NCBI GenBank assembly: GCA_000442015.1
Contig: KE561071.1
Span: 1-64,000, forward strand
Direction of reading: 5' to 3'
DNA length: 64,000 nucleotides
Source: Rozella allomycis CSF55
Lineage: Eukaryota; Rozellomycota
Part shown: positions 9,150 through 19,288 of the stretch, piece after piece
How the letters are laid out: each line of letters starts with the position of its first letter
Position numbering within the stretch: the first letter of the stretch is position 1
Translations under genes and position numbers: made by a program
The notes under the pieces: model-generated
What the model was told of the DNA's origin: nothing
The model's input: only the letters and a program-made list of their open reading frames with translations
Databases searched by the model: none

Positions 9150-12130
9150 ATGGACAACGACTTTTATGACGAATTCGGCAACTATATAGGCCCTGAGGAG
9201 GGTTCCGGATCAGATAATGAGAAATCTAGTGAGAGTGAGTATGGCGAGGCTGCAGTTGAGGAAGCAGAGGGCGAGCAGGCTGTGGTTGTTGGGCCGATAG
9301 ATAGTGGTATGATGAATGTATGTGAGGGATGTAGTTGTTGATGGCCGCGTGATATTGCATGAAGATAAAAAGTATTATCCGAGTGCTGAGGAGGTGTATG
9401 GGGAGGAGGTTGAGGCGATGGTGCAGGATGAGGATACGCAAGCGCTGAGTGTTCCGATTATTGCGCCATTGAAGACGAAGCGGTATGTGTTGGAGGAGCG
9501 GGATTTGCCCGAGACGACGTATTCGAAGCAGTTTCTGGTAGAGTTGATGGGGTACCCTGAGAGGATAAGGAATGTGAGTATTGTTGGGCATTTGCATCAT
9601 GGCAAGACTGCGTTGATGGATGTGTTGGTGCGGGAGACGCATGAGGTGCGTGGGGGCAGGAAGGTTGCTGGTCGGTATACGGATGCGAATGTGATTGAGC
9701 GGGAGAGGGGGTGTAGTATAAAGGCGAGTCCGATGAGCTTGGTTATGAGTACTAGTAAGGGGACGTCGTATTTGATGAATGTTGTTGATACGCCTGGTAA
9801 GAGGGATGTGATGAGTGATATAGGACATGTGAATTTTAGTGATGAGGTTAGTGTGAGTATGCGGGTGAGTGATGGTGTAGTGTTGGTTGTTGATGCAGTT
9901 GAGGGAGTGATGATGAATACTGAGAGGGTTGTGAGGATGGCGTTGAGGGAGGGGTTGCCGCTTGTGTTGATGATTAATAAAGTGGATCGGTTGATACTGG
10001 AGTTGCGGTTACCGCCGAATGATGCGTATTTCAAGTTGAAGCATACGATAGAAGAGTTGAATATGATGATTAAGGGGATGGGCTATAAGAACAGATTGTC
10101 ACCAGAGTTGGGGAATGTGTGTTTTGGGTCTAGTTTGATGGGATTTTGTTTTAGTTTAAAGTCGTTTGCCAGGATGTATTCCAAGGAAGTAGATTGTGAA
10201 GAGTTTAGTAAAAGATTGTGGGGAGATTTGTATTTTAATGAGAAGAGTAGAAGATTTACCAGGGAAAGTGAAGGGAATGAAAGAAGTTTTGTGCATTTTG
10301 TGTTGAAGCCAATTTATAAATTGACATCTATTGTGATAGGGGAGGAAACAAAGGAGATTAAAAAGATGATGATTGAAGAGGTTGGAGTTGAATTGACAGA
10401 GAAAGAGTTGAATTTGGATGTTGAAATGTTGATGAGAAGAGTTTATGAGATATTTTTTGGAGATTTTTCTAGTTTGATTGATATGATTGTAGAAAAGTTG
10501 CCAAGTCCAATGGAGATGAAGAGATTAGGTAGAGGGAATGAGAGTGATGGAGAAGTTTGTTTGAATTTGATAAAGAATTATTCGAATGAAGATGGAACAG
10601 AATTTTATAGTTTTGGGAGGGTGTTTAATGGAACGTTGAGGGTTGGAATGAAAGTGAAAGTTTTGGAGAATGAAGATGAAGAAGATTTGAAGATACAAAA
10701 GATTGAAGAGCTTTATGTGTATGAAACCAGGTAAAATTAGTAGATTTAATGATATGAAAGATATAAAATAAAAGTTGATAAAATTCCAGCTGGAAATTTT
10801 GTTTTGATTAAAGGAGTTGAATTTTGTAAAAGTTGTACAGTTTATGAAGAAAGAAAAGAAGAGATTGAAATGTTTAAAGAAATAAAGTTTGATACAAAAT
10901 CTATAGTAAAGTTATCAATTGAACCCAACAATCCATCAGAATTACCAAAAATGTTGGATGGATTAAAGAAAGTATTAAAAACATATCCCTGTTTAGAAAC
11001 TAAAGTTGAAGAATCTGGAGAACATGTAATCTTTGGAACTGGAGAATTCTATTTAGATTGTGTGTTGCATGATTTAAGAAATTATTCTGAAATTGAAATT
11101 AAAGTTTCTGATCCAATTGTAAAGTTTTCTGAAACTGTAATTGACACTTCTTGCATTAAATGTTACGCTGAAACTCCAAACAAAAAGAATAAACTCACAA
11201 TGATTGCTGAACCTTTAGACAAGGGGCTAGACATTGATATTTCATTGGGTCTTTTAAACAACAAACCAAATCAATTCAACATTCTCAAAAATAAATACAA
11301 TTGGGATGTTTTAGCCGCAAATTCCATTTGGGCTTTTGGTCCTTCCAATCTAGATTCAAATATCCTCTTGGATGATTCTCTACTGTCAAACAAATCTCTC
11401 TTAAACTCTACAAAATATTTTATCACTCAAGGGTTTCAATGGTCAGTCAGAGAAGGTCCTCTATGCGATGAACGTAATCTTTCTCTTTATCTCATCATAG
11501 CCATCAGAAACGTTAAATACAAAATACTTGATGCTGTTCTAGCTAATGAATCAATCTACCGCGGTGGTGGTCAAATCATTCCAACAGCTCGTCGTGTTTG
11601 CTATTCATCTTTTCTTATGGCTTCTCCTAGACTCATGGAACCTGTTTATCTAGTAGAAATTCAAACTCCAGCTGATTGTGTTTCTGCCATATATTCGGTT
11701 CTTGCAAATCGTCGGTACATTCATTCCTCTATTCTAATTACAGTGGTCATGTCACTCAAGATATTCCCAAAGCTGGTTCTCCTCTTTACACTCTAAAGGC
11801 TCTCCTTCCTGTAATCGATTCATTCGGCTTTGAAACTGATCTCAGAACGCACACAAACGGTCAAGCATTCTGTCAACAAGTCTTAGATCATTGGCAGGTA
11901 TCACCTTTTCTTTATAATTCTCTTAGATTGTTCCAGGTGATCCTTTAGATAAATCCATTCTACTAAAACCACTAGAACCAGCATCTGGCCATCAACTAGC
12001 TAGAGATTTCATGCTCAAAACTAGAAGAAGAAAAGGTTTGTCAGAAGATGTTGGCGTACAGAAATATTTTGATGATCCCATGCTGCTTGAATTGGCTAGG
12101 TCTAATATTGTCAATCAGCCATTTATTTAA
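9150..12130 (+). CDS. SNU114: U5 snRNP GTPase Snu114 (EFTUD2)
   Basis: Seven exons: 9150..9306, 9335..9796, 9824..10730, 10761..11473, 11501..11714, 11744..11897 and 11927..12130. They encode 936 aa. It is the EF-2-like GTPase of the spliceosomal U5 snRNP that controls Brr2 during activation and disassembly. Landmarks are [16 protein letters not shown] at the N-terminus, [22 protein letters not shown], the P-loop [21 protein letters not shown] (split by a 27-nt intron), [57 protein letters not shown] and the C-terminal [11 protein letters not shown]. All introns are 27-30 nt. The first 1.5 kb is unusually G+T-rich compared with the A-rich second half. Confidence 0.97.
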
Positions 12131-12183
12131 TCACAATAAACTAAAATAATTTAATAAAGAAATTTAATGCGATAATTAATGAT

Positions 12184-12957
12184 TTATTTCAACAACTCTG
12201 CTATAAATTTCCTGACTTCTTCATTCGCTTGGCTTCCGTTCATATTTACTACATGCTCATTTAATATATATTGACGCACCGCGGTAGGCCCAAAAAATAT
12301 CTGACCTTCCTTTAATATTTTTTCTTTGTGCTCATAATCTTTGACAAGATGAACTGCGTTTCTCATTTCCTCTCTCAACTGCCTAATTTCTACAATCCTG
12401 TTATTAATGCTTGCTGTCTTTTCTTTTAAAAACTCAATTCGTTCAAGGTAATCATTTAAAGATGGATTGCTATTATCAAGCGTAGGTATGTCATAATTGT
12501 CATTGTTAAAACCCGCTCTTGACATGTATTTCTCAATGTAATATTTTGGAGCGGAATCGAAAACTTTTTGAACATTCTCTTGAACTTGCGACAAAAGGGT
12601 AGAACAAACATATTGTGAACCTGGCACCAAACTCATTAAAAATCCCTGCGCGAAACTTAGTCGATTAGGATCAAAAGGAACTCTAAATTGCACTGCTTCA
12701 ATTTTCTTGGTTTGACTAATGAACATATCCTTTTCAATATTATATTCTTGCCTTGCTTTTGAGTACTCTNCATTAAAGCCAGCTTTAGGGAGTAAACATT
12801 TGATCATGCAAAAATGAGTAATTGGTTCAAGAAGAGTAGGGAAGTCTCTCCTGTTAAATAAACTTCTTGGGATAACAGATAGTGCCATAGAATATGATAA
12901 GAAATCAAAGAAATATACTTGGATATCAAACAATTCTACTAATTTTGAGAGTGACAT
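12184..12957 (-). CDS. Hypothetical protein, 257 aa
   Basis: A single open frame (MSLSKLVELFDIQVYFFDFLSYSMALSVIPRSLF). One unresolved base at 12770 falls inside it. The C-terminal third is predicted to be coiled coil (YLERIEFLKEKTASINNRIVEIRQLREEMRNAVHLVKDYEHKEKIL). There is no clear membrane segment or known motif. It starts only 19 bp from the start of the divergent mitofusin-like gene, so the two share a tiny promoter and may be co-regulated. I do not recognise the family. Confidence 0.55.
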   Translation of the reverse strand: MSLSKLVELFDIQVYFFDFLSYSMALSVIPRSLFNRRDFPTLLEPITHFCMIKCLLPKAGFNXEYSKARQEYNIEKDMFISQTKKIEAVQFRVPFDPNRLSFAQGFLMSLVPGSQYVCSTLLSQVQENVQKVFDSAPKYYIEKYMSRAGFNNDNYDIPTLDNSNPSLNDYLERIEFLKEKTASINNRIVEIRQLREEMRNAVHLVKDYEHKEKILKEGQIFFGPTAVRQYILNEHVVNMNGSQANEEVRKFIAELLK

Positions 12958-12976
12958 TTTGAATACTGCTAATTTA

Positions 12977-14194
12977 ATGGTAGTTCCTGGTAAACAGATA
13001 AAACTTTTACAATTTCAAGATTTAGAAGGAATTCATGAAATAGACAATGATATTTTATGTTTGGATGGATTAATATTTATTTCAGATGCACTATTGCCAT
13101 TTGATTCCGAAAATGAAAAGGATTTTTATCATCGATATATTAGAAACATCCCGACTGTTATTCTTTACAATCAATTTACACGAAATGTAAAGTGCAACTT
13201 TTGTCCAGGTGATTTTCCTCATTTAATACCTGATTTTCCAATCTTGTGTACTAGTTTGAAATCGGACAGCGACAAAACATTCATCGAATTTCAGGGTAAG
13301 CTTCTAGAGAAACTGAGAGACACTGATACCAAAATGAAAACCAAGCAGCGTATATCTTATTACGACCAAGTTTTTCATGAGAATTGGAAATCTAAAATGC
13401 TGCGAAATAAAGTTAATGAAATAGATGAATTAAGCAAATTACTAGAAAATGTTTCTGAATCCAGAGATCAGCGTAGAAACAGTTTCAAAAAACGTTTATT
13501 GCTGATAGAGGAAAATTTTGCCGATGAGTTGACTGAATACACTTTTAAATTGAGATGTATCTATCCTTGGAACTATTATAAGAAATTTGAGATGTGTAAA
13601 TTCAATGATATTAAATTTTCATCCACATGCCATTACGTATAAACTATTTGGGATTAATTAGTTAGATTACTATAGCTATGCATGATTTAAACAAGACTAT
13701 AATAGACTATGAGGTGAAACTGGGAGAAAATAATAAGAAAACAATAAAGAGCAAAGTAGATTTTACTTTGAGTGAATACATGTGGGAGATACAGAAACAG
13801 AATGATGAAAATGAGAATTGCAAGGTAAGAGATGAATTTGAAAGAGTGATTAAAAACTCTTTGTATGCCCCAGTAATTTAATGTGGTAAATTTTAAAGGC
13901 TATTGGATTATTAATAAGTGCATTAGTGACCCCGGCTCTCAACGTAGCTGTAGGTATTTTCAGTGTTACAGGTGAAGATTTAGGGTCATTTGAATAATAG
14001 GATTTATTTATTTGTACTTTGGATGGAAATCTGTTGTTAAAAAGGCTGTACAAAGGAGACGAGAAGGTCAAAAGTTGTTAGTGAGAAGCGTGAATGAAAA
14101 ATATGAAGCGATTCTGAATGAAAAATTTGGGGAATTGGAAAGGAGAATAGATATTTTGATGAAAAGGAAAGATGAACAATTGAAGGCAATTTGA
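12977..14194 (+). CDS. Mitofusin/Fzo1-like protein lacking the GTPase P-loop
   Basis: Exons are 12977..13636, 13666..13872, 13899..13971 and 14001..14194, giving 377 aa. The start of the protein aligns with the late G-domain of mitofusins (IDNDILCLDGLIFISDALLPFDSENEKDFYHRYIRNIPTVILYNQFTR, equivalent to the region from the G3 loop to the NxxD guanine-binding motif, here NQFT). A coiled helical stalk follows, then a membrane hairpin after LYAP (AIGLLISALVTPALNVAVGIFSVTGFIYLYFGW) and a basic C-terminal coiled coil (KKAVQRRREGQKLLVRSVNEKYEAIL). No upstream exon with a P-loop or switch I fits, because a divergent gene starts 19 bp upstream. It is probably a catalytically dead dynamin-superfamily paralogue of the mitochondrial outer membrane. 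Family assignment is by alignment from memory of motifs. Confidence 0.65.
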
Positions 14195-14200
14195 TTTATT

Positions 14201-15663
14201 TTACAAGTATAAACCTTCTGGAGTTCCTTCAGATTTTCTGTATAAAACTTTTTCTTTTGCCTTTCTAAAGTCTTCTGCGGTGACTTTCATTCTTCTTTCT
14301 CTGAGCGCAAGTAAACCAGCTTCAGTACAAATTGCCTTTAACGCATGAAACTATGGCTTACCTTGACATCAGCGCCTGAAAGATCATCTTTTGAATTTAT
14401 GAATTCATCAATGTCAACGTCAGGAGAAAGATTCATTCTTCCAGTATGGATTGAGAAAATTCTCTTTTTCGTTTTTAGATCTGGAAGGGGAAATTCAATT
14501 TTCCTATCAATTCTCCCTGGTCTAATCAACGCTGGATCTAACGTATCAATTCTGTTAGTAGCCATTATAACCTTTTCAGAATCTTTGGTCTATTTTACTT
14601 TGACATCTCCACGTGAATCAAATCCATCCAACTGATTCAAAAGCTCCAACATTGTTCGTTGAATTTCACGCTCACCGCCTGAATTAGAATCATAGCGTTT
14701 AGTGCCAACTGCGTCAATCTCATCTATAAACACAATAGATGGCGCATTTTCTTCAGCTACACGAAATATTTCTCTCACTAGCTTTGGCCCTTCTCCAAGA
14801 TACTTTTGTATCAACTCGGACCCCACAACGCGAAGAAATGTAGCCGACGTCTGATTCGCTACAGCCTTGGCCAGTAATGTTTTCCCTTTTACATTAATAC
14901 AAAATACTTTACCTGTTCCAGGAGGACCGTAAAGAATAACACCCTTTGGCGGCTTTATTCCCATTTCTTCATACAACTCTGGTCGCGTCAAAGGCAACTC
15001 CACTGCTTCCTTAATCTCTTGCACTTGTTGATCCAATCCTCCAATATCAGCATAGCTCTCAGTAGGCGCTTTTTCCAACTTCATGACATTCACAGTTGGA
15101 TCTGTATCATCCTCCAATATACCTACAATCGATAATGTGTTATGGTGTAATAGCACTGAACACCCTGGCTCCAATAAATCTTTATCCACTACACTCGTAA
15201 TCAATACGTAATACTCAGGACCACTGGCATTTGATATAATCGCATGGTCATCATCAATGATCTCCTCCAACGTTCCAACTCCCATCGGTGCTCCCCTAAA
15301 ATCATCCAAAGACGTTCTTTCTTCTCGGCTTCTCTCTTCTCTCGGCTTCAGGATTTCTTGATTCTCAACAAACTCTTCCTCAAGCAACAAATAATCCTTT
15401 AGTCGCTCCATTCTCAACAACTTTAGCTTACATCGGGTATTAGGAAGCACTATTTCTTCAAAAATTAAATTGTTTACCTGTAGGCAGCTTGTTCGCAGAG
15501 GATGGCCCTTTTCTCTTTCTTCTGCCTACTCTGGTTGGCTGTGGTGGCTCCCACTTTTTCTTTGGTTTATCCTACTTTTATTTTTCATTTTATCTTTACG
15601 CTATTGCCCTTTGGATTGGATGGTGCTTGTCCCTTTGTTAAAATAACGAGCAATCATTACCAT
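14201..15663 (-). CDS. RPT2: 26S proteasome AAA-ATPase subunit Rpt2
   Basis: Seven exons: 15663..15661, 15632..15600, 15571..15478, 15449..14913, 14885..14599, 14571..14362 and 14335..14201. They give 432 aa. Rpt2 is one of six ATPases that unfold substrates and gate the 20S core. Landmarks are the N-myristoylation start [41 protein letters not shown]-type OB region, Walker A GPPGTGKTLL (interrupted by a 27-nt intron), Walker [38 protein letters not shown] and the C-terminal HbYX tail GLYL, which inserts into the 20S alpha ring. The first coding exon consists of the ATG alone. All introns are 26-28 nt. The stop is 6 bp from that of the convergent gene. Confidence 0.97.
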
Positions 15664-15872
15664 GATTAACCAGGGTTAAAGCCACGTCCCAGTACTTATT
15701 TTACACTGGATTTTTACTGTCTTTATTACTTTAAATGAAGTTTTAAATTTATTTTATCTATCTCCATTTATAACCAGGTTGAATTAGACTTTGACATCAG
15801 GTACAGGGTTGATATGCATTTAAGGCTTGATTGGCAGCACCACATGGGTTCAGCCTTGTGAATACAAGACCT

Positions 15873-17033
15873 ATGAATTACAAATACGACAGATTTATTC
15901 AGAAACCCTGTATCGTTGAGACTTTTCATCTGCAAGATCCGACTACCATGCATTCCTCACTTCTTCATTCTTGGTGCAAGCAATCAATAACCAATTCTTT
16001 GCATCTTCCTTTGAAATTATCCAAAAAATTTCCACCAAGCGCAAAAAATTCTGGAGAAACTAGATTGGTTAAAGTTCTCGACGCACCAAATTACTCTGAC
16101 GACTTTTACTTGAATTTATTGGATTGGCACAAGGATTTCCTCGCTATTGCATTGCACAACGTTGTCTATTTATATAACACGAAAACTAGTTCTGTAACCC
16201 CTTTGATAAGCAAAGAAAACTGTACATGGACAAGTTTGAAATTTTCTCCTGATGGCACATATTTGGCAATCGCAGATCAGAACGGACAAATCGATATTAT
16301 TCACATTGATTCCTCACAGACTTTTTGTCGTTTTCCTTCTCAGTGTCGTGGTCGAATTCCAGTTATGAAATGGGCTCATGGTAATCGCCTTTTTGCTGGT
16401 CAAAGGGATGGTTCTCTGGTCGCGTATTTGGATGTACTAAGGTCAACTCATAGCGCTCGCTATATATCTTTACACGGTCAAGAAATATGTGGTATCGACT
16501 TGCACTATAATTCCAACTTACTTGCAACTGGTGCAAATGATAACTGTGTGAAATTGTTTGATATGCGGAATAGTCGATCTTTATATACTCTAAGACATAA
16601 TGCCGCCGTAAAAGGTCTGTGTTTTGACAAGCATCGTAGTAACAAGCTATACACAGGTGCAGGTTCCAAGGACCAGAAAATACGGGCATGGAATGTTTCC
16701 ACTGGTGAATTGTGTTTCTCCCAAGAGACTGGATCTCAAATATGCGACTTGATTCAGCTATGCTCGTCTAGAACTTTAGTCACTTCACATGGTTATGCTT
16801 CAAACGACATAAAAATATGGAAAATTGATAGAGATTGCATTCATCTTAGTGAAGTTCTAGCAGGGCACTCAGAAAGGGTGTTGAAAATGTCGTTATCACA
16901 TGATGAAACAATGATAGCTTCTGTTGCGGGAGATGAGTTTTTAAAATTTTGGAAAATAAGGGAAAAGCCAATTGATTCAATAAGAAAGGAAAATCATTCA
17001 CAGTGTGTTGCTCATCCAACCTTGATAAGATGA
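15873..17033 (+). CDS. APC/C activator of the Cdc20/Cdh1/Ama1 family
   Basis: 386 aa from the ATG at 15873 (MNYKYDRFIQKP). The frame is open a little further upstream but without an ATG. The DRFI motif typical of Cdc20/Fizzy proteins is followed by VLDAPNYSDDFYLNLLDW, the family signature at the start of a seven-bladed WD40 propeller. Repeats include SLKFSPDGTYLAIADQNGQIDII, LATGANDNCVKLFDMRN and GHSERVLKMSLSHDETMIASVAGDEFLKFW. The last residues, LIR, are the Ile-Arg tail that docks onto APC3. It recruits substrates to the anaphase-promoting complex. I see no obvious C-box upstream of DRFI, so a short 5' exon may be missing. Which member (Cdc20, Cdh1 or Ama1) is not decidable here. Confidence 0.88.
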   Translation: MNYKYDRFIQKPCIVETFHLQDPTTMHSSLLHSWCKQSITNSLHLPLKLSKKFPPSAKNSGETRLVKVLDAPNYSDDFYLNLLDWHKDFLAIALHNVVYLYNTKTSSVTPLISKENCTWTSLKFSPDGTYLAIADQNGQIDIIHIDSSQTFCRFPSQCRGRIPVMKWAHGNRLFAGQRDGSLVAYLDVLRSTHSARYISLHGQEICGIDLHYNSNLLATGANDNCVKLFDMRNSRSLYTLRHNAAVKGLCFDKHRSNKLYTGAGSKDQKIRAWNVSTGELCFSQETGSQICDLIQLCSSRTLVTSHGYASNDIKIWKIDRDCIHLSEVLAGHSERVLKMSLSHDETMIASVAGDEFLKFWKIREKPIDSIRKENHSQCVAHPTLIR

Positions 17034-17085
17034 TTTGTAAATAAATTTGGCACTTAACACCGCTTTTAAATATAAAGTATTGTAT

Positions 17086-18027
17086 TCAACTAACTATGCA
17101 CAATTTATTTCCAAATAATTCAATTATGATTTTAAGAGAACTTTCACTCAAGTGCATTAAAGGGCATTCCGAGACATTAAGATAAGACAATAGGGGGAAG
17201 CGTGTGGGGCAAATTACGTCACCAAGCGGTATTGACAATTTACCACATCCACGCAAAGATAAAATTCTTAGATTACAACGCTCAAAATGAAAAAGTCTAT
17301 CGTCAATTTCAAGGCAATAAGAAAGATCGAGTTCCTCGAGATTGGGACAGTTTATAAGAATGGACAGAAAGCCTTCCCATTCGGCCTTGAAACAACCTTC
17401 GCAACTAAGTTTACGTAATCCTTGGCATGTCGAAGATATTCGCTCAAAACATTTTGAAGTCAATCTTCGAAACCCTCTAAGTGCTAATTCCTTTAAATTA
17501 GCATTGCTGGTACATAAAGCGATGATACCATTGTCGGAGACATGAGATGAACATGTAATAATCTTTATGACCTCTAGGTGTTTTAAATTCTTGGACATTA
17601 ATTCGAGAAATCGATCCGTTATATTTGGACAATCAATAAGCACTAATGTAATTAATTTTTTCAAGAAACAAATTTGTTCCAACTCTTGTCTTCCCATAGA
17701 TGCAGCGTTGCATAATATCAATGACTTTAAGTTCATTAATTGATAATGAAATATCGTCTTAAGATCGCCCATGATAAATGAACCAAAATAAACTTCTTCG
17801 ACATTACTATTCACAACCGGCAACACTTCGTTAATAAGAACTTTAACAATGTCGTCCTCCTTGTAATGCAATGAAATTTCTTTCCACAAGAAATTGTCGA
17901 GGCACACTTTTCTCATTTTTTCTGATGTTAGCATTAATCTTATAAGACTTGGCTTTGGTAAAAATGATAGAATATGTAACTGAATGTCCAAAGGAAGATA
18001 ATTCATTTTTTGAATAACGGTACCCAT
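17086..18027 (-). CDS. F-box/leucine-rich-repeat protein
   Basis: 313 aa, single exon. An F-box is seen at about residues 9-45 (NYLPLDIQLHILSFLPKPSLIRLMLTSEKMRKVCLDNFLWKEI). It is followed by Cys-containing LRRs of the Grr1/AMN1/FBXL type (LITLVLIDCPNITDRFLELM, LKELALRGFRRLTSKCFERISS, LEELDLSYCLEIDDRLFHF, LRILSLRGCGKLS, LSYLNVSECPLMHLSE). By family it would be a substrate-recognition subunit of an SCF ubiquitin ligase. The number of repeats (about 7-8) is smaller than in Grr1. The substrate is unknown. It converges on the CDC20-like gene, with 52 bp between stops. Confidence 0.85.
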   Translation of the reverse strand: MGTVIQKMNYLPLDIQLHILSFLPKPSLIRLMLTSEKMRKVCLDNFLWKEISLHYKEDDIVKVLINEVLPVVNSNVEEVYFGSFIMGDLKTIFHYQLMNLKSLILCNAASMGRQELEQICFLKKLITLVLIDCPNITDRFLELMSKNLKHLEVIKIITCSSHVSDNGIIALCTSNANLKELALRGFRRLTSKCFERISSTCQGLRKLSCEGCFKAEWEGFLSILINCPNLEELDLSYCLEIDDRLFHFERCNLRILSLRGCGKLSIPLGDVICPTRFPLLSYLNVSECPLMHLSESSLKIIIELFGNKLCIVS

Positions 18028-18143
18028 CGGAACATTATTTTAAATTTTTAAGTTAATTACTATCAAAAGATTCAAAACATCGAATTGCAAATTATTTCGA
18101 AATTATTTGTAAACTTCTAAAAACCCAGAGCCACCTTTCAAAT

Positions 18144-19024
18144 ATGGATTGTGGCTTGATTTGTGCGTCTCAACAAAAAGACGATTTTTTTGTGAACTAC
18201 GTTAAAAAACGTATAGACAGCATAATACAGGGTACTATCAGTAAAAAGGCAGCGTTTCTGTAATTAAAGGTTCAAGAAATTACCTGGTTTGTAGCAAGCA
18301 TGTTGAATATTGGTCTTCTATTATTTACGTGATGTTTACAACATTATCAGGTAATCAATTTTAATGAAAATGACATGACAAACAGACAATCGGGGAAAAT
18401 TTTAGCAGCATAGCGAAGAATAATTGTCACCGTTTGCCTGTACTTGTGTCTATTCCTAATGATATAGAGACGGTTATTCCTCATTCTTGGAGAAAACCTC
18501 ATTCCGTACATGACTGATATTGGTTTTGTCAAATTGAATTTAAAGTGGTTCCATTTTATCGCGAAAATCGTCGCTACAAAGCTTGTACCCTTGAATGTGG
18601 CCATCTTTTTTATTAATGGAAATTATCCGTCAATAACTCGGAGATTGCTGAATATCACATACAATGCAGATTTTAATCCCAGACATCATTCTTACGCCAT
18701 TCTTGGATATATTTTATTAGCGAAAGTTATGTTACAATCGATCTTAGATGCTTCTAGGTATTTCAAGAATAAACAGAATGGTCAGCCAACTATGCTGAGC
18801 GAACGCGCCTATCACGGTATCACTAAATTGAAATGTCCATTGTGTCTAAATACTTTAGTCCATCCAACGGTATCAGATTGCGGTCATTTATTTTGCTGGC
18901 ATTGTATTAATTCATGGGCTCTTACTAAGGTATGCTTTTAATTGATTTTGAAAAGGATGTTTGTCCAATATGTCGTCGAAGCCTGTCCATTCAATCCTTG
19001 TATCCTGTTTTCAATTTAAATTAA
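18144..19024 (+). CDS. PEX10: Peroxisomal RING-finger ubiquitin ligase Pex10
   Basis: Exons are 18144..18240, 18270..18350, 18378..18439, 18468..18929 and 18956..19024, giving 256 aa. The protein opens with a Pex2/Pex12-type region (MDCGLICASQQKDDFFVNYVKKRIDSIIQGTISSRNYL, FTTLSDKQTIGENFSSI, RRLFLILGENLIPYM), continues with membrane helices and ends with a C3HC4 RING (KCPLCLNTLVHPTVSDCGHLFCWHCINSW, then DVCPICRRSL). With Pex2 and Pex12 it monoubiquitinates the import receptor. The second intron (18351..18377, 27 nt) ends in TG. The nearest canonical AG (18385) breaks the frame and destroys the conserved QTIGE block. Confidence 0.9.
18351..18377 (+). other. 27-nt intron with TG 3' end in PEX10
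   Basis: It begins GTAATC and ends GACATG. Removal gives FTTLSDKQTIGENFSSI, the expected Pex10 block (compare the xNQTLGEEY pattern of the family). Using the AG at 18384-18385 shifts the frame into a stop. It is placed by conservation, not by transcript evidence. Confidence 0.7.
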
Positions 19025-19288
19025 AATATTTTACTAACATTTTATATTCATTTAAATTTTAGCTGGATCAAACAAACAGCTTTATCTTCCGTGAAGTTCT
19101 CTGAAAATCATGTTATTTATTGAACTGAGTGATGAAAATCTATCTATTGGCAATTTTTTTCTTTAACGGCTACAAAAATCATTTGATTTTTTAGTCATAA
19201 AATTCTAAATTAAACAATTATTTGATAATGGGCCTGTCATATAAACTCAGCGAACAAGCCACCAATAAAATTAGGAATTCAAAATTCG

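Noticed and set aside
9226-10034. Minus-strand ORFs opposite SNU114
   Set aside because: They arise from the low-C, G+T-rich composition of the plus strand. The amino-acid content (His/Ile/Pro/Thr) is artefactual and SNU114 is certain.
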